Source of the DNA: a virus
Reading direction: 5' to 3' (one strand)
DNA length: 33,638 bases
Virus record (IMG/VR): IMGVR_UViG_3300041583_000188
Location: 1-33,638 of that record
The notes below the pieces were generated by a model that worked only from the letters and a program-made list of their open reading frames with translations, had not been told where the DNA came from and made no database searches. The position numbers and the translations under genes are program-made. Positions within the stretch are counted from its first letter, which is position 1. The number at the start of each line of letters is the position of its first letter. Below are positions 29,284 through 33,638 of the stretch, piece after piece.

Positions 29284-30047
29284 TCACCCGCGCCCCACGC
29301 CCCAACTCGAATTTTTACATTCTTGACAAGCGGATCAGCGAGGACGCGAGCCTGTCTTGGGCATCGCGCGGCCTGCTGGTGTACCTGCTGGGCAAGCCGG
29401 ATCACTGGCAGGTTTCGGTGCAGGCGCTTATCAACGAAACATCGGCATCGTCGCACCCGCTGGGCCGGGACGGTGTTCGCGGGCTTATCACCGAGCTGAT
29501 GTCGGCTGGCTATGTGCAGCGCACAGCAGCGCGCGGTGAAGGCGGGAAGCTGGCTGGTTACGACTATATCGTGGCCGAGACGTGTACCGCACCGAAGGCT
29601 GTTTTGCCGTCGCCGGTTTCACCGGGGCCGGATAAGCCGTCGCCGGTTGAACCGGGGCCGGTGAATCCCCCACTAGTAAGTATTGAAGAAGAAACAAGGA
29701 TTGAGAAGAAAGCAAGGATTGAAGGGGAGAAGCCCGCGCAAGCGCTGGCCATCCCACCCACTTTGCTTGCTGACTTTCTCGTTGTTCGCAAAGCCAAACG
29801 CGCAGGCCCGCTGACGGCAACCGCGATCGCTGGGTTGCAGCGCGAAGCCGACAAAGCCGGGATCAGCCTGGAAGCCGCTGTGACCGCCTGCTGCGAGTTT
29901 GGCTGGCAGGGGTTCAACGCCGGTTGGTACGCCGCCCGCGCACCGAAGCCCGCCGCCATGACGGCAAACCGCCAAGCCCACAAGCACGCTGGCGCCGCCG
30001 CTGCGATCTGGGGCAATTCAACACCCGAGGAGTTCATTGATGTTTAA
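29280..30047 (+). CDS. O-like replication initiator
   Basis: A 255-residue protein with an N-terminal winged helix (about 10-90: NFYILDKRISEDASLSWASRGLLVYLLGKPDHWQVSVQAL ... VRGLITELMSAGYVQR) typical of phage replisome organisers. A Pro-rich linker (about 108-130) follows, then a C-terminal helical part with FLVVRKAKRAG and FGWQGFNAGWYAA, like DnaT/DnaD-type ends. It starts at TTG overlapping the previous stop. The linker is encoded by direct repeats that may be the origin. It precedes a P-like helicase loader, as O precedes P in lambda. Confidence 0.8.
   Translation: MITRAPRPNSNFYILDKRISEDASLSWASRGLLVYLLGKPDHWQVSVQALINETSASSHPLGRDGVRGLITELMSAGYVQRTAARGEGGKLAGYDYIVAETCTAPKAVLPSPVSPGPDKPSPVEPGPVNPPLVSIEEETRIEKKARIEGEKPAQALAIPPTLLADFLVVRKAKRAGPLTATAIAGLQREADKAGISLEAAVTACCEFGWQGFNAGWYAARAPKPAAMTANRQAHKHAGAAAAIWGNSTPEEFIDV
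29606..29722 (+). other. Candidate replication origin inside the O-like gene
   Basis: Two 26-bp direct repeats (29606-29631 and 29636-29661, period 30 bp, differing at two bases), each containing CCGG-rich palindromes, lie in the linker-coding part. An A-rich, purine-skewed stretch follows (29675-29722), with CAAGGATTGA twice (29695-29704, 29713-29722). This mirrors lambda ori, where iterons in O are followed by an AT-rich unwinding region. Confidence 0.5.
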
Positions 30048-30615
30048 GCCGATCACCCTCTCCGCCGACGCTGTGCGCGCCGGGTCAACCGGATCAGCCG
30101 AGCCGGACTCAGCCGTCAGCAACGTCTTCCGGGTGCTTCATGGCTTCTACGGCAACCTGTTTTTGGGCAAGTTTTCCAACGGGCAGACGAACGCCCAAGG
30201 CGAAGACACGGGTGTTTTGGGTGCCAAGGGCATTTGGACGCACGGCCTGCGCGCTTTTGATGTGGGCGTCATCAAAGCCGCGCTGGCTCGCGTGATCGAC
30301 GATCACCCGGAGTTCCCGCCGAACCTGCCGCAGTTCGTTGCGATCTGCAAAGCCATCCAGCCGCGAAAAGTGGCGCCGGAAAGCCAGCCGCGCCTGGGGA
30401 TGGACAGCGCTTTGCAGGCTGAGTACAGCGCCCGTGCGCGCGCCGAAGCGATGGCGGCATACCAGCGCCGCGTCAACGCCGAAAAACGCGCTACAGACGG
30501 TTTGCCGATGTTGCAGCAACTGGTGGCGCAAGCGGTGGCGCTGGCCGGTGGCGACGAGGTGGCGACGCTGCGCCGGTTGGATGCCGAAGCCATCCGCACA
30601 AGGCGGGCCGCATGA
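30040..30615 (+). CDS. P-like replicative helicase loader
   Basis: A 191-residue protein with the lambda P-family core: SNVFRVLHGFYGNLFLGKFSNG (about 26-50) then GIWTHGLRAFDVGVIKAALARVIDDHPEFPPNLPQFVAICK (about 66-106). P proteins bring host DnaB to the origin marked by O. The C-terminal half is a Lys/Arg/Ala-rich helix that should contact DnaB. GAGGAG precedes the ATG at 30040, inside the end of the O-like gene. I am fairly sure of the family. Confidence 0.85.
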   Translation: MFKPITLSADAVRAGSTGSAEPDSAVSNVFRVLHGFYGNLFLGKFSNGQTNAQGEDTGVLGAKGIWTHGLRAFDVGVIKAALARVIDDHPEFPPNLPQFVAICKAIQPRKVAPESQPRLGMDSALQAEYSARARAEAMAAYQRRVNAEKRATDGLPMLQQLVAQAVALAGGDEVATLRRLDAEAIRTRRAA

Positions 30616-31181
30616 ACACAGTCGCCGTTCTTTTCGCGCGTGCTGACAGCGTTTACAAGACCATGCCGGGGGTTGATGTCTGGGATGAGTCGCGCGACGC
30701 CCGGCGCTGGCCCGGTGGTTGCCCGGTGGTTGCCCACCCGCCTTGCAGGGCATGGGGCCGATTGCGCGCATTCGCCAACCCGGCGCCGCATGAAAAAGAC
30801 TTGGCCCGATGGGCTGTTGCCCAAGTTCGAGAGTTCGGGGGCGTGCTTGAGCACCCGGCTGGTTCGACACTTTGGGCTGACCAAGGACTGCCGCGACCTG
30901 GTGCGCACGATGAATTCGGCGGATGGACATTGCCAGCTCCGCAAAAGTGGTGGGGCCACAAAGCCGAGAAAGCGAGCTGGTTCTACATCGTTGGCTGCGA
31001 GCCCAGCGACATCCCGCCGATCCCGTATGTGATGGGCGAAGCCGCGTATGTGGTGCAAAGCCGAAAGCGCAACGACTGCCGGCCTCACATCACCAAGGCA
31101 GAGCGCGAGCACACCCCCAAGGCGTTGGCAATCTGGCTGGTGGATCCTGCCCGCCGCTGCAAAGTAACGGAGGCCGCATGA
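30612..31181 (+). CDS. DNA-methylase-like phage protein
   Basis: A 189-residue protein. VVAHPPCRAWGRLRAFA (about 39-55) carries the PPC core used as motif IV by cytosine-5 methyltransferases. GVLEHPAGSTLW follows, and the C terminus HITKAEREHTPKALAIWLV resembles the closing motif of that fold. The usual SAM-binding motif I (Phe-x-Gly-x-Gly) is not evident, so activity is doubtful. Similar proteins in Burkholderiales phages are labelled hypothetical or methylase-like. A short tandem repeat (GCCCGGTGGTT twice, near 30710-30731) encodes part of the lead-in. It could be an inactive or highly divergent enzyme. Confidence 0.6.
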   Translation: MNTVAVLFARADSVYKTMPGVDVWDESRDARRWPGGCPVVAHPPCRAWGRLRAFANPAPHEKDLARWAVAQVREFGGVLEHPAGSTLWADQGLPRPGAHDEFGGWTLPAPQKWWGHKAEKASWFYIVGCEPSDIPPIPYVMGEAAYVVQSRKRNDCRPHITKAEREHTPKALAIWLVDPARRCKVTEAA

Positions 31182-31463
31182 ATGTGCATCGACTGCCACC
31201 GAGCGAGCATCGGGCCGGGCTGGCCCATGCACTGCCCCACCTGTTTGTGGTGCGGTGCGCGGCTGCTGAAAACCATCGGACGGATGCAGATCACAGCCGA
31301 GCAATCGGTGGCCAGGCGGCGCAAAGTGTTGGCGGACTGGGTAGCGCATGGGCACAGCGAGCAGGAGTTGCGACGGCTGGCGAAGGGGCCGACACCGCTC
31401 GCACCGACTGGCCAGGACGCGCCGCCGGTATCCGCGCCCCTGAGCAAGACGAAACGCCGTTGA
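31182..31463 (+). CDS. Small zinc-ribbon protein
   Basis: A 93-residue protein with CIDCH at residues 2-6 and CPTCLWCGARLL at about 18-29, a compact set of Cys pairs that should bind zinc. A helix-turn-helix-like part follows (ITAEQSVARRRKVLADWVAHGHSEQELRRLA), then a Pro-rich basic tail. A regulator or nucleic-acid-binding role is likely; no family is recognised. It starts at ATG 31182, overlapping the methylase-like stop. The alternative frame from 31178 lacks such motifs and is not favoured. Confidence 0.65.
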   Translation: MCIDCHRASIGPGWPMHCPTCLWCGARLLKTIGRMQITAEQSVARRRKVLADWVAHGHSEQELRRLAKGPTPLAPTGQDAPPVSAPLSKTKRR

Positions 31464-31657
31464 GCGCCGATGAAGTGATGGTTGTCGCACGCATCGGCCT
31501 GTGCCGCATCCCCAGCGCAACAAAGCCGCCGCAGCGCGTTTTCGTGGCAAGGGGCGACTGGGCTATTGATTCGGCTGGCGCGACGTGTGCGCGCTGGTTT
31601 GATGGGCTGATGCGAAGCGATGCGGGCGGCTCGGGTGGCAAGGGGGCGATCCTGTGA
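31460..31657 (+). CDS. Small hypothetical protein (TTG start), 65 aa
   Basis: A 65-residue protein starting at a TTG that overlaps the previous stop (TTGA), the same junction used by the O-like gene. It contains LSADEVMVVARIGLCRIPS and FDGLMRSDAGGSGGKGAIL. The same frame is open far upstream, but that stretch runs through two other genes. An internal ATG at 31478 would give a shorter product. Family unknown. Confidence 0.5.
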   Translation: MSADEVMVVARIGLCRIPSATKPPQRVFVARGDWAIDSAGATCARWFDGLMRSDAGGSGGKGAIL

Positions 31658-32580
31658 CTCCATTCCGTCAAAACCAAAAAGCCGAAAAACAAGCTGAACG
31701 GTTGCAAAAGTGCGCCACCCGACAAGCAGCATTGACGCAAATAGGTGGATCGGTGACAGCTACTTGTGCGGATTGCGGGCAAGCTTTTTGGATGCACCCG
31801 ATATTTGGAAGGTCAACGCGGTGCTGTGGGTGTCGAGTTGCGCAGAAGGAAAAGACTCAAAACAAATACACCGATAGCTATAAGCCGGTGTATGGGTATC
31901 CAAAACCCGTTCAATTCCAAGAGGAATCTGAAATCCATGATTACTTTGGACACCACAAACTGACCTGCTTGGAGTGTGGTCACCAATTTAGGGGGTTACA
32001 GCAGCACATCAACCATATGCACCTTATGTCTGCTGATGATTACAAGGTAAAGTTTGGGATTCCGCTTGGGTATGGTTTGGTGGGCGCGGAAACAAAGGAA
32101 AAGTTAAGAACATTTACTACCGAATTAAACGCCAGGCTGACCAGCGAAGAACTGGCAGAAAAAGTGCAAAAAATGCACGCTGCACACCCCCGTACAGGGG
32201 GCATATCATCAACGCAGCCGGTAATAAAAAAGAAGCGTCAAACAATAGGCAAAAAGTTAAGTGAATCCGAGAATCACATCTGTCGGACGGTGAGCGGGAC
32301 AACTTTGGCGCCATGCAGTGAGTGCGGCGATATGTACGTAGTTGCGGCATGGAGCGCGGTAACAGACCCATGTCGTATTAAGTGCAAAAAGTGCAAAACA
32401 AAGAAATCATCCGAATACAATGCCGATTGGGTTAAACAGAATCCTGAGCTTGTAAAGAAATACCAAAAAAACTACAGGGAAAAGCTAAGAGCAAATGGCA
32501 ATTTGCAAGAAATTGAAAAAAAGAAAAGGGAAGCCAGAAAGCAAAAAAAGCTCGCTCTTGACGCGGTGGTGACGGCATGA
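31654..32580 (+). CDS. MucR/Ros-like zinc-finger protein with extra zinc ribbons
   Basis: A 308-residue protein with three zinc-binding parts. An N-terminal ribbon has CADC (38-41) and CCGC (57-60). The centre has CLEC (105-108) and H118, H121, H123, followed by LMSADDYKVKFGIPLGYGLVG; this is the Ros/MucR plan, where a finger precedes a (D/E)YR-x-K-x-G-x-P motif. A C-terminal pair (CSECGDM ... CKKCKTKK, about 222-246) precedes a very basic helical tail. It is AT- and Lys-rich compared with its neighbours, suggesting recent transfer. MucR/Ros proteins are transcription regulators; this one could also bind phage DNA during replication. The start is GTG. Confidence 0.75.
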   Translation: MTPFRQNQKAEKQAERLQKCATRQAALTQIGGSVTATCADCGQAFWMHPIFGRSTRCCGCRVAQKEKTQNKYTDSYKPVYGYPKPVQFQEESEIHDYFGHHKLTCLECGHQFRGLQQHINHMHLMSADDYKVKFGIPLGYGLVGAETKEKLRTFTTELNARLTSEELAEKVQKMHAAHPRTGGISSTQPVIKKKRQTIGKKLSESENHICRTVSGTTLAPCSECGDMYVVAAWSAVTDPCRIKCKKCKTKKSSEYNADWVKQNPELVKKYQKNYREKLRANGNLQEIEKKKREARKQKKLALDAVVTA

Positions 32581-32765
32581 GCGACCGAAGCCAACAACCC
32601 GCAGCACTCAAGCGCCGGATCGCGGTGCTGGAAGGCCAGCTCGCGGCGGAGCAGGAGCGCTCAGAAAAAGCATGGTCCGGCTACCGCGCCGCGCTTTATG
32701 AGTTGGTCGAAGTCAAGCTGCGCATTGATGCGGTGGTGCGCGCGGCGAATGGGGAGTCGGTATGA
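32577..32765 (+). CDS. Small coiled-coil protein, 62 aa
   Basis: A 62-residue helical protein (ALKRRIAVLEGQLAAEQERSEKAWSGYRAALYELVEVKLRIDAVVRA) with heptad spacing, probably an oligomerising coil. ATGA overlaps join it to both neighbours. No family is recognised. Such short coil proteins are common between regulators and nucleases in phage early operons. Confidence 0.65.
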   Translation: MSDRSQQPAALKRRIAVLEGQLAAEQERSEKAWSGYRAALYELVEVKLRIDAVVRAANGESV

Positions 32766-33034
32766 GGCGAGCGGCAAGGATTGACCTGAACCATGGCGAA
32801 GTGGTTGATGCACTGCGAAAAGTCGGCGTGTCGGTGGTCTCGCTCGCATCGGTGGGCAACGGAATCCCTGATTTGCTCGCGGCCAAAAACGACAAGGTTT
32901 GGCTGATCGAAGTGAAGGGGCCAAAAGGCAAGCTGACGCCCGCGCAAGTCGAATTCATGGCGACTTGGCCGGGTGTCGTCCACATCGTGCGCAGTGTCGA
33001 TGACGCGCTAAGACTGGTGGGAGTTCAGGCATGA
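32762..33034 (+). CDS. VRR-NUC domain nuclease
   Basis: A 90-residue protein that is a single VRR-NUC domain: NHGEVVDALRKVGVSVVSLA, then GNGIPDLLAAKNDKVWLIEVKGPKGKLTPAQVEFMATW. The D and E-x-K (PDLL ... IEVKGP) are the PD-(D/E)xK catalytic set, and the following Gln helix is typical. Phage members cut branched DNA, including Holliday junctions. It is coupled to both neighbours. With the HNH-like genes just across the circle junction it forms a small nuclease group. Confidence 0.88.
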   Translation: MRRAARIDLNHGEVVDALRKVGVSVVSLASVGNGIPDLLAAKNDKVWLIEVKGPKGKLTPAQVEFMATWPGVVHIVRSVDDALRLVGVQA

Positions 33035-33354
33035 AAGACCCAAACACCGCCGTCGATTTCATCATCGCCAAATCTGCCGAGTTCGCAAAAGCCAAGGCTG
33101 AGCGGGTCTACCTTGAGGAATTCCGCAAAAGCAAAAAGGCCATGTTGATGTATGAATGCGTTGAAAAGGCCGTGAACGCCCGCGAGCAGTACGCCTACGC
33201 CCACCCGGATTACTTGGAGTTGCTGGAGGGCATCAAAGCCGCCATCGAAGCCGAGGAAGCGCTGGTGTGGCAGCTCAGGGCCGCGCAGGCGAGGGTGGAA
33301 ATCTGGCGCTCGATGGAAGCCAGCAACCGAAACCAAGATCGGGCGACCCGGTGA
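33031..33354 (+). CDS. Conserved helical phage protein
   Basis: A 107-residue protein, all helical by appearance, starting MKDPNTAVDFIIAKSAEFAKAKAERVYLEEFRKSKKAMLM. The pattern recurs in many small phage proteins placed next to replication or nuclease genes. They have no established function, though some are suggested to bind DNA. It overlaps the VRR-NUC stop. No membrane segment. Confidence 0.72.
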   Translation: MKDPNTAVDFIIAKSAEFAKAKAERVYLEEFRKSKKAMLMYECVEKAVNAREQYAYAHPDYLELLEGIKAAIEAEEALVWQLRAAQARVEIWRSMEASNRNQDRATR

Positions 33355-33388
33355 ACCGAAGCACATTCAAGCGCCCGGAGGTGGCCGC

Positions 33389-33638
33389 ATGATCGCCTTC
33401 CCCAAAACCGTAGCCGCCCGCTCAGAAGCCTACCGCCGCTTGGTGGCCGCGATGCCCTGCCGGTCCTGCGGCATCCAGGGCAGCAGCCAGGCGGCGCACC
33501 CGAACAGCGGGAAGGCAAAGGGCGCGAAGGCCGACGACAGAGCAGTGTTTGCACTCTGTGCCGCCCGACCAGGCATCAAAGGCTGTCATCAAAAGTTCGA
33601 CCAGTACGAGCTGGGCGGCAGGCACGCGCAAGCACTCA
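33389..33638 (+). CDS. HNH-like zinc-binding nuclease, 5' part
   Basis: The first 83 codons of the gene that continues at 1-219 once the circle is closed. It starts MIAFPKTVAARSEAYRRLVAAMPCRSC. A GGAGG element precedes the ATG at good spacing. The Cys/His set that defines the likely nuclease domain (CRSC, AAHPN, ALCAAR, GCHQKFD) falls in this part. The contig end cuts the gene; there is no natural truncation. Confidence 0.75.
   Translation, partial: MIAFPKTVAARSEAYRRLVAAMPCRSCGIQGSSQAAHPNSGKAKGAKADDRAVFALCAARPGIKGCHQKFDQYELGGRHAQAL
33512..33638. repeat. Direct terminal overlap, right copy
   Basis: Identical to 1-127. Removing one copy leaves a 33,511-bp circle with an intact gene across the join. 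Confidence 0.93.

Noticed and set aside
30109-31550. Long minus-strand frames (273 and 415 codons) opposite the P-like and methylase-like genes
   Set aside because: They are shadows of GC-rich genes on the plus strand, with Arg/Cys/Pro-heavy composition and no ribosome-binding site.
33351-33392. 13-codon leader frame (GTG start) between the 107-aa gene and the HNH-like gene
   Set aside because: It overlaps both neighbours neatly, but it is too short to tell from chance and has no independent support.

Overview
The window is one complete genome of a temperate podovirus-type phage, or its excised prophage, assembled as a circle. The first 127 bases (1-127) recur exactly as the last 127 (33512-33638), so the unique genome is 33,511 bp and one gene (33389 onward, continuing at 1-219) crosses the cut. 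Head and tail genes are of the Salmonella phage P22 type. The GC-rich accessory genes, the small proteins resembling those of Burkholderiales phages and a tRNA-Gly-like fragment at the attachment site suggest a betaproteobacterial (Burkholderiales) host. The host call is inference. Layout, left to right: (1) 1-2587, rightward: HNH-like nucleases, a MazG-like pyrophosphohydrolase and small coupled proteins that end the early/replication operon. (2) 2590-19351, rightward late operon: small and large terminase, P22-like portal, scaffold, P22-like coat, small basic proteins, gp4-like and gp10-like tail factors, a fibre-like protein, a cassette with a Cys-rich protein and a cupin-like protein, three ejection proteins in P22 gp7-gp20-gp16 order, and a tailspike with a P22-type head-binding domain. 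(3) 19402-21307: small membrane and structural proteins, then holin, SAR endolysin and nested Rz/Rz1. (4) 21308-22217: no credible protein gene. It holds a putative ~580-nt structured RNA with its own promoter and terminator, then an attP-like site built of a tRNA 5' half flanked by repeated integrase arm-type sites. (5) 22218-23456: tyrosine integrase. (6) 23437-27861, leftward early operon of 13 tightly coupled genes: FtsK-gamma-like wHTH protein, excisionase-like protein, small proteins, Gp157-like protein, SSB-like protein, Sak4-like ATPase and small membrane proteins. (7) 27862-27995: divergent control region with symmetric operator/promoter elements. (8) 27996-33638, rightward early operon: small RHH-like regulator, Rha/antirepressor-like protein, O-like initiator containing a candidate origin, P-like helicase loader, a methylase-like protein, zinc-finger proteins and a VRR-NUC nuclease, running into region 1. 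The most unusual part is 21308-22217. Between Rz/Rz1 and int there is a long RNA with many self-complementary arms, two near-identical ~78-nt modules and a GNRA-capped intrinsic terminator. By size and setting it resembles the large phage RNAs ROOL and GOLLD, but I cannot assign it to either. A stand-alone FtsK-gamma domain protein beside the recombination genes, and a genetic switch without a recognisable CI-type repressor, are also notable. All family assignments were made by reading the sequence; no database was searched.
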